From contig DATKPC010000022.1 in assembly GCA_035524275.1 (NCBI GenBank), positions 1 through 64,000 of the forward strand: DNA of 64,000 bases, given 5' to 3'. Made by a program: the position numbers and the translations under genes. Below, piece after piece: positions 1 to 8,573 of the stretch (positions are counted from its first letter, which is position 1; each line of letters opens with the position of its first letter). The DNA is from DATKPC01 sp035524275 (GTDB taxonomy: Bacteria > Pseudomonadota > Gammaproteobacteria > Burkholderiales > Burkholderiaceae_F). Under the pieces are notes generated by a model, which saw nothing but the letters and a program-made list of their open reading frames with translations, was not told the DNA's origin and did no database searches.

Positions 1-154
1 TCGAAGAAATAACCCTTGTTTTTCATGATGTTTTTGGGGTGCCTATATGATTCCTCTGCATGGTGTTCAAGATGCTTTGTTCCTGACGGTCCTTGGGTTG
101 AATCCAGCCCGCCGCAATCTCGATGGAGGCTCTGGTGATGCTGGAGCCAACGAA

Positions 155-382
155 ATGACGCGACGCAGCATTCAACCCGTCAACGACGTCGCTCAACGAT
201 CGGCGATGGCGACCGGCTGGCTGTCGAGGTTTTTCGATCGGCTGGAAGCGCGCCAATGGGAGCGCGAACGGCGGGAACTGGAGGACTACCTCGCCGATTC
301 GTCGGATCTCTTCGACCTCGAGGACCGCATCCGCCGGTACGACCGCCGTCACGCCGACGCCGGTCCGCTTGGCCGGATATGA
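155..382 (+). CDS. DUF3563 family small protein
   Basis: This short protein (75 residues from this start) has no known function. Its C-terminal half carries a charged amphipathic segment followed by YLADSSDLFDLEDRIRRYDR, which fits the DUF3563 family common in Burkholderiales (family call from memory of the pattern). The frame is open upstream to an ATG at 47. I chose the ATG at 155 because GGAG lies about 8 bases before it and the upstream part looks non-conserved. There is no signal peptide or membrane segment. The gene stands alone before the acyl-CoA dehydrogenase, and the AT-rich DNA at 1-100 may hold its promoter. Confidence 0.7.
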   Translation: MTRRSIQPVNDVAQRSAMATGWLSRFFDRLEARQWERERRELEDYLADSSDLFDLEDRIRRYDRRHADAGPLGRI

Positions 383-524
383 CCGGCCTCCGGCCACGCC
401 GAGCCCCGTCGCGGCGCTTGCCGGGCCGGTCCCGCGCCTGCGCGGCTGCGCGATAATCGCGCGCAGCCGCGCGCGCCGGAAAGCGTTCCCCCTGGCCGGC
501 CATCACGAGCGCGCCGCTTCGACG

Positions 525-1667
525 ATGACGCTGAGCCCCGAGCAGGAAATGATCCGCGCATCGCTGCGGCAGTTCGCCGCGGAGCGCCTGCTGCCGTTTG
601 CGGCCCAATGGGACCGCGAGCGGTCGTTCCCGCGCCAGGCGCTGCGCGAACTCGCTGCCCTCGGCGCCCTGGGGATCGTCGTCCCGCCCGAGTGGGACGG
701 CGCCGGGATGGACTACGTTGCCCTCGCGGTCGCGATCGAGGAGATCGGCGCGGGGGACGGCGCGACGTCGACGATCGTCTCGGTCCACAACTCGCTCGCC
801 TGCGGGATCACGCTGCGCTTCGGGACCGAGGCGCAGAAGCAGCGCTACCTTCGCCCGCTGGCGCGCGGGGAGATCCTGGGCTGCTTCTGCCTGACCGAGC
901 CGCACGCGGGTTCGGACGCGTCGGCGATCCGGACGCGTGCCGTGCGCGACGGCGACGCCTGGGTGCTCGACGGGACGAAGCAGTTCGTCACGAGCGGCAA
1001 GGAGGCCGATCTCGCGATCGTCTTCGCCGTCACCGATCGCAGCGCCGGCAAGCGCGGGCTGTCCGGCTTCCTCGTTCCGACGACGACGCCGGGCTATGTC
1101 GTCGCGCGTCTGGAGGACAAGCTGGGGCAGCACGCGTCGGACACGGCGCAGATCGTGCTCGACAACTGCCGCGTGCCGGCCGACCATCTGATCGGCGCCG
1201 AAGGCGACGGCTACCGGATCGCGCTGTCGAATCTCGAAGGCGGGCGGATCGGCATCGGCGCGCAGTCCGTCGGCATGGCTCGCGCGGCGCTCGAAGCCGC
1301 GGTCCGCTATGCGAAGGAACGGACCGCGTTCGGCGTGCCGATCGTCGAGCACCAGGCGGTCGCGTTCCGCCTTGCCGACATGGCCACGCGGGTCGAAGCG
1401 GCGCGCCAGCTCGTCCTGCACGCGGCGAGCCTGAAGGACAGCGGCAAGCCGTGCCTGAAGGAGGCCTCGATGGCGAAGCTCTTCGCCTCCGAGATGGCCG
1501 AGCGCGTCTGCTCCGACGCGATCCAGATCCACGGCGGATACGGCTACACCTCCGATTTCCCGGTCGAGCGGATCTATCGCGACGTCCGCGTCTCGCAGAT
1601 CTACGAGGGCGCGAGCGATATCCAGCGGCTGCTGATCGGGCGTGCGGTGATCGGCGAGGCCGGCTGA
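525..1667 (+). CDS. Acyl-CoA dehydrogenase, short/branched-chain type
   Basis: A flavin-dependent acyl-CoA dehydrogenase (380 residues, the usual length) that would put the alpha,beta double bond into an acyl-CoA and pass electrons to ETF. Family motifs are CFCLTEPHAGSDASA in the middle domain and IQIHGGYGYTSDFPVERIYRD near the end. The expected catalytic Glu is in YEGASDIQRLL (about residue 361), the position used by short-chain and medium-chain enzymes. The frame opens at 369, but those first 52 residues are non-homologous in appearance, so I start at MTLSPEQEM. The substrate cannot be read from the sequence. The gene is monocistronic and ends just before the convergent HD-GYP gene. Confidence 0.9.
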   Translation: MTLSPEQEMIRASLRQFAAERLLPFAAQWDRERSFPRQALRELAALGALGIVVPPEWDGAGMDYVALAVAIEEIGAGDGATSTIVSVHNSLACGITLRFGTEAQKQRYLRPLARGEILGCFCLTEPHAGSDASAIRTRAVRDGDAWVLDGTKQFVTSGKEADLAIVFAVTDRSAGKRGLSGFLVPTTTPGYVVARLEDKLGQHASDTAQIVLDNCRVPADHLIGAEGDGYRIALSNLEGGRIGIGAQSVGMARAALEAAVRYAKERTAFGVPIVEHQAVAFRLADMATRVEAARQLVLHAASLKDSGKPCLKEASMAKLFASEMAERVCSDAIQIHGGYGYTSDFPVERIYRDVRVSQIYEGASDIQRLLIGRAVIGEAG

Positions 1668-1700
1668 GCGGCCCGCGCTCGGCGGCGCCGCCCGCGCGCC

Positions 1701-3581
1701 TCAGCGGCGCGCGTTGAAGTCGACGTTGACGTCGATGCCGCGTCCGTCCTGCCCCTTGAGCGCCGCGGCAATTTCGCGCCGCGCCTTGATGAACGGGCTG
1801 TTCTGCGCCTCGACCGCGAGGTAGGCGTCGAGGTCGCCGTGCTCGCGCTGCAGTCGCGGCACGAGTTCGAGGAAGATCGCGGTGAGCTGCGGATCGAAGT
1901 GCTTGCCGGCCAGCGACCCGATCTCGCGCAACGACTCCTCGATCGACCATGCCTTCTTGTACGGCCGCGCGTGCGTGAGCGCATCGAAGACATCCGCCAG
2001 CGCCGTGATGCGGGCGGCGAGCGGGACCGCCGCACCGCGCAGCCGGTTCGGATAGCCATTGCCGTCCCAGCGCTCGTGGTGCCCGCGTGCGATTTCCTCC
2101 GCGACGTGCATCTGCGGGATGCGACTTTTCGCCAGCAGCTCGGCGCCGTGCGTCGTATGCGTCTGGATGATCGCGAATTCCTCCGGCGTCAGCTTGCCCG
2201 GCTTCAGCAGGATCGCGTCCGGAATCGCCAGTTTCCCGATGTCGTGCAGGCGCGCGGCGAGATCGATCAGGAAACAGGTGTCGTCGTCGACGCCGTACTC
2301 GCGGGCCAGCAGCGACGCGAGCCGGCCGACGCGATAGCAGTGCTCGCCGGTGGTGTCGTCGTGCAGCTCGCCCGCGACCGCGTTCTGCTCCAGCATCGCG
2401 ACGCGCGCTCGAAGCAGCTCGCGATCGGACAGGCGCTCCCGCAACTCGTGCTGGTGCCGCTCGATGCTCAGCGTCGCGGCCTCGTCGATCGCATGGTCGA
2501 TCGAGGCGACGTGCTGCGCGTGGTGCATCAGGATCTGCGCCTGCCGTGCATCGGCGCGCAGGCGCAGCAGCTCGCGCAGGTAGACGAGCGCGACATCCGG
2601 CTGGCCGGCCACCTCGTAACCCTTGATCGCGGCGCCGAGCGCGTCGGGCAGGAAGGCCGACTGCCCGTCCCGGCTGCGCGCGAGCATCCGCTTCAAGCGC
2701 GTCAGCCCGAGGTCGTGCGTGCCGGCGTGCACCTCGGTCAGGCCGAGCGCCAGTTCGGCCACGAGTTCGGCGCGCTCCGATTTCGCCAGCCGGGCGATGC
2801 GCACCGCCTCGGACGCGTGCGACTGCGCCGACGGTATGTCGCCGGTCTCGAGGAGCAACCGCGTCGCATGCGTCTCGAGGTCGACGCGCGCGAGATTGCA
2901 CATCGCATCGTCCTCGGCGTGGCGCTCCGCAAGCGCGGTGCGCGCGGCGCGCAGGCCCTTCGCCACGTCGCCGCAGTACAGCGAGGCGACCGCGATGTTG
3001 CCCAGGGCGATGCTGCGATCGCCACGCAACTGCGGCGCATCGCCTGCCCGCTGCAGCGCTCGCTCGTAGCACGCGATCGCGTCCGCGTACTGGCAGGTCT
3101 GCAGGTAGACGTTGCCGGTGTTGATCCAGACGCCGGATTCGAGCGCCGGCGCGTCGATCCGCGAGATCTGGTCAAGCGCTTCGCCGCAGGCTTCCATCGC
3201 CGACGGCAGGTTGCCGACTTCGGTGTAGACGAGCGCGAGCACCTTCAGGGCGCGGCCAAGGACCTCCGGATCGCCCAGGAGGCGCGCGGCGCGGACCGCC
3301 TCGCGCGCCGGCGCGAGGCTGGCGTCGGTCTTCGCGGCAGAAAAGTAATGGAACGATATCGAGACGAGCGCCGTGACCCGCGCCGGAACGGCGACCGCAT
3401 CCGGGATCGCGCGCAGGACGTCGAAGGCGCAACTGAAGAGCCCCGGCGCCTCGCTGCTGGGGGTGTCGATTTCGCAGCGCAGGAGCCGGTCGAGCGCCTC
3501 GATGTCGGGCGCTCCGGTGATGTCGGCCGCGGCCTCGAGTCGCGCGAGCAATTGCTTGAGGGGTGAAGCGATTATGTCCAC
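1701..3581 (-). CDS. TPR-repeat HD-GYP domain protein
   Basis: A predicted cytoplasmic c-di-GMP phosphodiesterase with a large helical sensor half. Residues 1 to about 350 are TPR-like alpha-helical repeats, followed by a coiled region (about 365-400). A C-terminal HD-GYP domain spans about 410-626. The metal and active-site motifs are intact: HDIGK at 446-450, HHERWDGNGYP at 501-511, and a following LADVFDALT segment. The family cleaves c-di-GMP to pGpG or GMP. The TPR half presumably binds a partner protein (inference). The start is GTG with no clear Shine-Dalgarno, so the N-terminus is uncertain. The gene is divergent from the small peptide gene across an AT-rich gap. Confidence 0.88.
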   Translation of the reverse strand: MDIIASPLKQLLARLEAAADITGAPDIEALDRLLRCEIDTPSSEAPGLFSCAFDVLRAIPDAVAVPARVTALVSISFHYFSAAKTDASLAPAREAVRAARLLGDPEVLGRALKVLALVYTEVGNLPSAMEACGEALDQISRIDAPALESGVWINTGNVYLQTCQYADAIACYERALQRAGDAPQLRGDRSIALGNIAVASLYCGDVAKGLRAARTALAERHAEDDAMCNLARVDLETHATRLLLETGDIPSAQSHASEAVRIARLAKSERAELVAELALGLTEVHAGTHDLGLTRLKRMLARSRDGQSAFLPDALGAAIKGYEVAGQPDVALVYLRELLRLRADARQAQILMHHAQHVASIDHAIDEAATLSIERHQHELRERLSDRELLRARVAMLEQNAVAGELHDDTTGEHCYRVGRLASLLAREYGVDDDTCFLIDLAARLHDIGKLAIPDAILLKPGKLTPEEFAIIQTHTTHGAELLAKSRIPQMHVAEEIARGHHERWDGNGYPNRLRGAAVPLAARITALADVFDALTHARPYKKAWSIEESLREIGSLAGKHFDPQLTAIFLELVPRLQREHGDLDAYLAVEAQNSPFIKARREIAAALKGQDGRGIDVNVDFNARR

Positions 3582-3897
3582 GACAAATCAAGAATTGATC
3601 ATTTATCCGGAACGGCGCGAAAAAGAATGTTCAAATTCAATATGTGTCGGAAATAATTGATAAAAAAGAAGAAAAATGAATATCGGAGAACCCCTGAATA
3701 TCCTTAGATGAAATGATTGCCGCTTAAACAGTACGACATTTCGAAATTTTGAAATAGACAAATCGATAGCCAAAAGCCGTTCTAGGGGTTCACCGGCCCG
3801 TCGCCGTCGATATATTCGAGGCTCCCGGTGTATTACGGCTGAAGTGAACCGGGACTTGAATCACGACAATCCGAAATCAACATTGCGGGGGTTTTTG
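3582..3897. promoter_or_regulatory. AT-rich divergent intergenic region
   Basis: About 315 bases separate the HD-GYP gene from the small peptide gene. The stretch from roughly 3585 to 3780 is strikingly AT-rich, with runs such as AAATAATTGATAAAAAAG, against GC-rich flanks. It must contain the promoters of both divergent genes, but I could not assign a clear -35/-10 pair. An 8-base inverted pair, GAACCCCT (3688-3695) and AGGGGTTC (3784-3791), brackets the middle and might be an operator or chance. No ORF with coding character was seen. Confidence 0.5.
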
Positions 3898-4029
3898 ATG
3901 AGCGAACAAGAAGTCGAAGTGGTCCTGGATCAGCGCGACGACGCCCAAGCGGAACCGAAGGTCGAGGAACTCTCCCTCGAACAACTGGCGCGAGTCGGCG
4001 GCGGTGGTGGGACGGGCAGCTGGAGCTGA
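3898..4029 (+). CDS. Small peptide with Gly-Gly-type leader, RiPP/bacteriocin-like candidate
   Basis: A 43-residue peptide. An acidic N-terminal stretch (EVEVVLDQ...PKVEE) leads into ELSLEQLARVGGGGG and ends GTGSWS. The ELS-x-E-x-L-x-x-V-GG pattern resembles double-glycine leaders cut by C39 peptidase transporters in bacteriocins and some RiPPs; the tail would be a very short core. The ATG at 3898 has a G-run 8-12 bases upstream. An in-frame GTG at 3844 would add 18 residues. A perfect Rho-independent terminator follows 27 bases after the stop, which argues for a real one-gene transcript. No maturase, peptidase or exporter is nearby, so the function is unproven. It could instead be an unmodified small protein. 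Confidence 0.55.
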   Translation: MSEQEVEVVLDQRDDAQAEPKVEELSLEQLARVGGGGGTGSWS

Positions 4030-4055
4030 ACGGGCCCAGCGTCTTGTTGCAGTGC

Positions 4056-4083
4056 AAAACGGGGCCGCGAGGCCCCGTTTTTT
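4056..4083 (+). terminator. Rho-independent terminator
   Basis: An 11-base perfect stem (AAAACGGGGCC / GGCCCCGTTTT) with a GCGA tetraloop runs straight into a T run. It lies directly after the small peptide gene and would end its transcript before the DUF190 gene. It is the clearest intrinsic terminator I found in the window. Confidence 0.92.
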
Positions 4084-4185
4084 CGTGAGGACGCTCGCCT
4101 CGAAATCTTCGGCACGCGGCGGCGCGGCGGCGGCGCACTATACTGCTTATCCTCCCGCGCTTCGAATGCGCGTGTCGGTTGCGCC

Positions 4186-4506
4186 ATGGATGGATTCCTG
4201 CTGACGTTCTTCACCCTCCGGGATCACCGGCATGCTGGCGAGCCGCTGGCCGAGTGGATCGTTGCCGAAGCGCGCAAGCTGGGGATCGAGGGGGCCACCG
4301 TGATCGGGGGCGCGGAAGGCTTTGGAAGGCACCATCGGTTGCATTCGGCGCGGTTCATCGAACTGGGCGACCAGCCGATCGAGGTCGTGATGGCCGCGAG
4401 CGCGGCCGAGTGCGACAGCCTTTTTCAGCGGCTGCGCGCGGAAAAAGTCGACGTCGTCTACGTGAAGTCCGCGGTCGAATTCGGCAGGACCACCGGGGGC
4501 GACTGA
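4186..4506 (+). CDS. DUF190 domain protein
   Basis: A 106-residue cytoplasmic protein matching DUF190, a PII-like (GlnB-fold) family: it has RHAGEPLAEWIVAEARKLGI, then GATVIGGAEGFGRHHRLHSAR, then a beta strand VEVVM-like segment. Members often sit beside CrcB fluoride channels or ion transporters and may bind nucleotides, but the biochemical role is not established. No crcB gene is seen here. It lies downstream of the peptide terminator, so it probably has its own promoter. Confidence 0.82.
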   Translation: MDGFLLTFFTLRDHRHAGEPLAEWIVAEARKLGIEGATVIGGAEGFGRHHRLHSARFIELGDQPIEVVMAASAAECDSLFQRLRAEKVDVVYVKSAVEFGRTTGGD

Positions 4507-4612
4507 CGCGCCAACGCGCGATCGAGACGATCGGCGGCCGGCGCGCGTTACACGACGGTCATGCTTTTCGTTCAAGGTTCGTGTCGGTCGCGAAACCCGG
4601 AACGAATTTCAC

Positions 4613-5359
4613 ATGTTGGTACTGATCAACCTCGACGGCGCCGTCGAGCGCCGTCGGTCGATGGCAGCGCAACTCCAGGCGCACGGCCTCGCCTTCGAGC
4701 GGATCGGCATCGACCTGCGCGCGGCGCCCATCGCCGCCGTGACGGCACGCGTCGCCGAACAGTTCCCGCGGTTGCGCTTCGACGCGAAGGCGCTGAGCGG
4801 CGCCGAAATCGGATGCTGGCTCTCGCACTTGAGCGCTTGGCAGCGGCTGCTCGAGCGGAGATCGGAGCGCGCGGCGACGATCATCGAGGACGATCTCCTG
4901 CTGGCCCCGGCCTTCGCCGACACGACGCGGGTCCTGGTACAGGACTCCCGCTTCGATGTCGTCTACCTGGGCACGTCGTCGCGCAACCTGTCGAATCGAC
5001 GGCAGGCACGGATCGGCGACGTCGTGGTCCACGAGCCCGTCGGCGTCATCCTGAATACCTGGGGCTATCGGGTCACGCGCAGCTACGTCGAGAAGTTCTT
5101 CGCCGCGATGACGCCGGCGCGGACGATACGCCTGCCGATCGACCATTTCATCGGCGGCCGGGCCACCTGGGCGCGTCCGACGATTGCGGTGCTGCGCCCC
5201 GCGGTCGTCGTCGAGGATCCCGTCCTCGGCGTCCGATCGCAGATCGGCCCTTACACGCGGCGCATCGATCGCCTTGAACTGATCGAGGGCATGCGTCGCA
5301 TGCTCCTGGCGAGCCCATTGAGCGAGGCCTATTACGCGTGGCGCTACCGCCACTCGTGA
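4613..5359 (+). CDS. Glycosyltransferase family 25 protein
   Basis: A 248-residue protein of the GT25 family, which includes LPS galactosyltransferases and lipooligosaccharide enzymes. It starts MLVLINLDGAVERRRSM, with the conserved N-terminal strand and arginine pair. SGAEIGCWLSHLSAWQRLL matches the GEIGCxLSH signature, and ATIIEDDLLLAP is the acidic metal-site strand. It probably adds a sugar to a surface glycan. No other LPS gene is adjacent, so it looks like a standalone decoration enzyme. It is preceded by about 100 bases after DUF190. Confidence 0.87.
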   Translation: MLVLINLDGAVERRRSMAAQLQAHGLAFERIGIDLRAAPIAAVTARVAEQFPRLRFDAKALSGAEIGCWLSHLSAWQRLLERRSERAATIIEDDLLLAPAFADTTRVLVQDSRFDVVYLGTSSRNLSNRRQARIGDVVVHEPVGVILNTWGYRVTRSYVEKFFAAMTPARTIRLPIDHFIGGRATWARPTIAVLRPAVVVEDPVLGVRSQIGPYTRRIDRLELIEGMRRMLLASPLSEAYYAWRYRHS

Positions 5360-5569
5360 CGTGCATGCAGGAAGGCGCCATTCGCTCGTCGCCGATCCTC
5401 GCGATCCGATAACCGCGATCGACCTTGCATCCGCAGCCGGGCGGCTGACGTATAGCCCTTGGAGCGGCGCCGCTTGGCGGCCCCGCCATGGCCAGCCCAG
5501 CGTCCGTCCGGCCGCCGCGAACAACTCGTCGGCCGGCGTCGCGGGTGAAATCTCGATAGCGGAGGACTC

Positions 5570-7108
5570 ATGTTCACGGATCACGCGCCAGGTCGGAATT
5601 CGAACGCCATGCATGGGGCGCCGCCACGCGGGGCGCCGCGGGCCCGACAGGCGGCAGGCATCTTGATCGGGCTCGCGCTGTGCGCCGGCGGTGCCGGCGC
5701 TTCGGCGTCGAGTCATCGCGAGGCGCCGTTCATCGCCGGCGAGCCGAAAGTCGACGGCACCGATTTCTACATGTTCAACAGCTACGAGCCGGGGCGCGAA
5801 GGCTACGTGACGCTCGTCGCCGACTACATCCCGCTGCAGGACGCCTACGGGGGCCCGAACTATTTCTCGCTCGACCAGGATGCCGTCTACGAAATCCTGA
5901 TCGACAACGTCGGAGACGCCCACGAGCACATCGCGTTCGAGTTCCGGTTCACGAACTCGTCGAGTGGCCTGGCGCTGAACGTCGGCGGCAAGTCGGTGGC
6001 GATCCCTCTGATCCAGGCCGGACCGATCGGAGCCGGGAATACCTCGGCGCTGAACCTGGTCCAGACCTATACCGTCGACGTCGTTCGCGGCGACCGCCGC
6101 AGCGGCCAGCGCTCGCATGTCACGGACGCCGCCTCCGGCAGCGCGACGTTCACGAAGCCGGTCGATTTCATCGGCACGAAGACCTTCGGCAGCGTCGACG
6201 GCTACAACGCGTACGCCGGCCAGTACGTCTACCAGATCCACATTCCGGGGTGCAGCGGCGGAGGCCGGATGTTCGTCGGCCAGCGCAAGGATCCGTTCGT
6301 CGTCGCGCTCGGCAAGACCTTCGACCTCGTGAACCTCAATCCCCTTGGCGGCTACGTCGCGAATACCGACAACCTCGCCGACAAGAACGTGACGGCGATC
6401 GAACTGGAAGTGCCGGCGACATGCCTCGTCGCCGGCGACCCGGTCATCGGCGGCTGGACGACCGCCAGCCTGCGCCAGGCCCGCGTGCTGGTTCCGGACC
6501 CGCACGGGTGGGACGGCGCGCACAAGTCGGGAGGCGCGTGGTCGCAGGTGTCTCGCCTGGGGATGCCGCTCGTCAATGAAGTCGTCATCGGATTGCCCGA
6601 CAAGGACCGCTTCAACGCCTCGGAGCCGAAGGACGACGCGCAGTTCCTGCAGTACGTCACGAATCCGACCTTGCCGGCGCTGGTTCAGGTCCTCTTTCCG
6701 AGCGCGCCGGCACCGACGAACTTTCCTCGGCAGGATCTCGTCACCGCGTTCCTGACCGGGATACCGGGCCTGAACCAGCCGAAGCACGTGACGCCCTCGG
6801 AAATGCTTCGGCTGAACACGTCGATCGCGCCGACGCCGATGGCTTCGCAGAGCAATCTGGGCGTGCTCGGAGGCGACAACGCGGGGTTCCCGAATGGACG
6901 CCGGCCTGGCGACGACGTCGTGACGGCGAGCCTTCGCGTCGCGATGGGCGTGCTGTGCACGCTGAACAACAAGGCCACGTTCGGCTGCATTCCCGGCGAC
7001 GCGCCGGCCGGGGGCGCGCCATTGACCGACGGGGCCTACATCGATGCGACGTTCTTCGACAACGCGTTTCCGTACCTGAAGGCGCCGCTGCCGGGCGCGA
7101 CGAACTGA
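5570..7108 (+). CDS. Secreted DUF4331 family protein
   Basis: A 512-residue exported protein. A long N-region precedes a hydrophobic segment (ILIGLALCAGGAGASA), with likely cleavage before SSHREAPF. The mature start SSHREAPFIAGEPKVDGTDFY is the hallmark of DUF4331, and the body (NVGDAHEHIAFEFRF, the LNLVQTYTVD strand region) is beta-rich. The molecular role of the family is unknown. GGAGGA lies 6-11 bases before the ATG. It begins a tight same-strand cassette with a lipoprotein, a TPR protein and a HupE-like membrane protein, so a shared envelope or metal-related job is plausible (inference). Confidence 0.85.
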   Translation: MFTDHAPGRNSNAMHGAPPRGAPRARQAAGILIGLALCAGGAGASASSHREAPFIAGEPKVDGTDFYMFNSYEPGREGYVTLVADYIPLQDAYGGPNYFSLDQDAVYEILIDNVGDAHEHIAFEFRFTNSSSGLALNVGGKSVAIPLIQAGPIGAGNTSALNLVQTYTVDVVRGDRRSGQRSHVTDAASGSATFTKPVDFIGTKTFGSVDGYNAYAGQYVYQIHIPGCSGGGRMFVGQRKDPFVVALGKTFDLVNLNPLGGYVANTDNLADKNVTAIELEVPATCLVAGDPVIGGWTTASLRQARVLVPDPHGWDGAHKSGGAWSQVSRLGMPLVNEVVIGLPDKDRFNASEPKDDAQFLQYVTNPTLPALVQVLFPSAPAPTNFPRQDLVTAFLTGIPGLNQPKHVTPSEMLRLNTSIAPTPMASQSNLGVLGGDNAGFPNGRRPGDDVVTASLRVAMGVLCTLNNKATFGCIPGDAPAGGAPLTDGAYIDATFFDNAFPYLKAPLPGATN

Positions 7109-7121
7109 GCGGAGGAACGGG

Positions 7122-7406
7122 ATGACGATGATGCGCACGAAGCGGATCCACGCCGCGCTGCTGAGCGCCTGCGCGGCGACGGTCCTGGCCGCTTGCGGCG
7201 GAGGCGGCGACGCCGCTCCGTCGAGCGGAAATGGCGCGCCGCAAGGCGCGGCGAGCGGCGTCGTGCCGGCGGCGGCGTCGGCGAGCGTGGCGAGCCTGAT
7301 CGGATGGGCCTCGACGCTGCCTACGGACGATTCCTCGTCGCCGCTGGGCACCGATGCCTTCGAGCCGCCGAGCGATGATGGCGCGCCGCCGACGCCGATT
7401 GCCTGA
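7122..7406 (+). CDS. Small lipoprotein, Ala/Ser/Pro-rich
   Basis: A 94-residue predicted lipoprotein. The signal is positively charged (RTKR), then hydrophobic, then the lipobox VLAAC with the lipidated Cys at residue 25. The rest is low-complexity Gly/Ala/Ser/Pro and disordered in appearance. The start has GGAGG 8 bases upstream. It lies 13 bases after the DUF4331 gene and overlaps the next gene by about 30 bases, so the group is probably one operon. I do not recognise a family. Confidence 0.72.
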   Translation: MTMMRTKRIHAALLSACAATVLAACGGGGDAAPSSGNGAPQGAASGVVPAAASASVASLIGWASTLPTDDSSSPLGTDAFEPPSDDGAPPTPIA

Positions 7407-8568
7407 GCGCGCGTGGCGCCCCGGACCCGGGCTCGCCGCAGCGATCGCGGTGGCGCTCCTCGCCGCGCCTGCGCGAGCCGCCGCGGCGCCGTACACGCCG
7501 GCGAGCGACGAAGAGATCGTCGAGCGCCTGCGCGAACGGCCGCTGGAGCCGGCGGACCGGGAACTGCGGACACTGCGCCAAGCGTTGCGGGCCGAACCGC
7601 GGCGGCTGGCGCTTGCCGTCGCCGTCGCGCAACACTGCATCGGCATTGCGCGCCGCGACGGCGATCCGCGTTACCTCGGCTACGCGCAGGCGGCCCTGTC
7701 GCCGTGGTGGTCGGAAGCCGCGCCGCCGGTCATGGCGCGCCTGATGAAGGCGACCATCCTGCAAAGCGTCCACGAGTTCGACGCCGCCGTCGTCGAACTG
7801 GACGCCGTGCTGCAGGAGGATCCGGCCAACGTCCAGGCGTGGTTCACGCGCGCGTCGATCGAGCAGGTGCGCGGCGAATATCCGAAGGCCGAGCGCGATT
7901 GCGCGCGAGTGCGCGACCTCGGCGCCCGGGTCCACGGTTCCGCCTGCCTCGCGGAGTTGCGCAGCCTTTCCGGCCATGACCAGGAGGCGGAACAGGCGTT
8001 GCAGGGATTGCTGCGCGAAAATCCGGACCAGGTCGCCTGGCTGAGCCTGGTCGCTGCGGAACTTGCCGAACGCCGCGGCGACGTGCGCACCGCCGAGCAG
8101 CGGTATCGCGCGAGCCTGGCGGCTGCATCCGACGCCTATGCGAAGGGGGCGTGGGCGGATTTCCTTCTCGATCGTCATCGCTATGACGAGGTCATCGCGC
8201 TGCTGCTGCCGGAGCAGCGCGTCGACGCGCTTCTGCTGCGGCTGGCGCTCGCGTTCCAAGGTCGCGCGGATCCGCGGCGGGATGACGCGGTCGCGGCGCT
8301 GCAGGGCCGTTTCGACGCGGCGCGCCTGCGCGGCGACACCGTCCACCAGCGCGAAGAGGCGCGCTTCGAGCTTCACCTGCGTCATCGGCCGGAGGTCGCA
8401 GCAGGCCTCGCGCAGCGCAACTGGGCCGTCCAGCGCGAACCGGCCGACCTTCGGATCCTGCTGGAGGCCGCGCGAGCCGCGCATCGGGTGGATCTCATGG
8501 ATTCCGCCCGCGCGTTCGTCGTCGCGACGGGCATCGACGACGTTCGGCTGTCGCCGACCGCCCGGTAA
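7375..8568 (+). CDS. Exported TPR-repeat protein
   Basis: A protein of about 397 residues with a basic N-terminus (MMARRRRRLP), a hydrophobic signal segment (LAAAIAVALLAAPARA) and then tandem helical pairs of TPR type (for example residues matching AVVELDAVLQEDPANVQAWFTRASIEQVRGEYPKAE, described here by its spacing). It is probably periplasmic and a protein-interaction scaffold. The two adjacent ATGs at 7375/7378 are the best starts, overlapping the upstream lipoprotein. It belongs to the DUF4331-lipoprotein-TPR-HupE cassette, in which TPR partners are often seen, but no reaction can be assigned. Confidence 0.75.
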   Translation: MMARRRRRLPERAWRPGPGLAAAIAVALLAAPARAAAAPYTPASDEEIVERLRERPLEPADRELRTLRQALRAEPRRLALAVAVAQHCIGIARRDGDPRYLGYAQAALSPWWSEAAPPVMARLMKATILQSVHEFDAAVVELDAVLQEDPANVQAWFTRASIEQVRGEYPKAERDCARVRDLGARVHGSACLAELRSLSGHDQEAEQALQGLLRENPDQVAWLSLVAAELAERRGDVRTAEQRYRASLAAASDAYAKGAWADFLLDRHRYDEVIALLLPEQRVDALLLRLALAFQGRADPRRDDAVAALQGRFDAARLRGDTVHQREEARFELHLRHRPEVAAGLAQRNWAVQREPADLRILLEAARAAHRVDLMDSARAFVVATGIDDVRLSPTAR

Positions 8569-8573
8569 ACGCC

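Noticed and set aside
47..154. Upstream in-frame extension of the DUF3563 gene
   Set aside because: No clear ribosome site at 47; a good one precedes 155 and the conserved part is at the C-terminal end.
3844..3897. GTG start for the small peptide, adding 18 residues
   Set aside because: The added residues lack leader-like character and the ATG at 3898 has a G-rich site upstream. It cannot be excluded.
4559..7573. A minus-strand open frame of 1,004 codons over the glycosyltransferase and DUF4331 genes
   Set aside because: Antisense shadow with biased composition; the plus-strand genes have clear families and ribosome sites.
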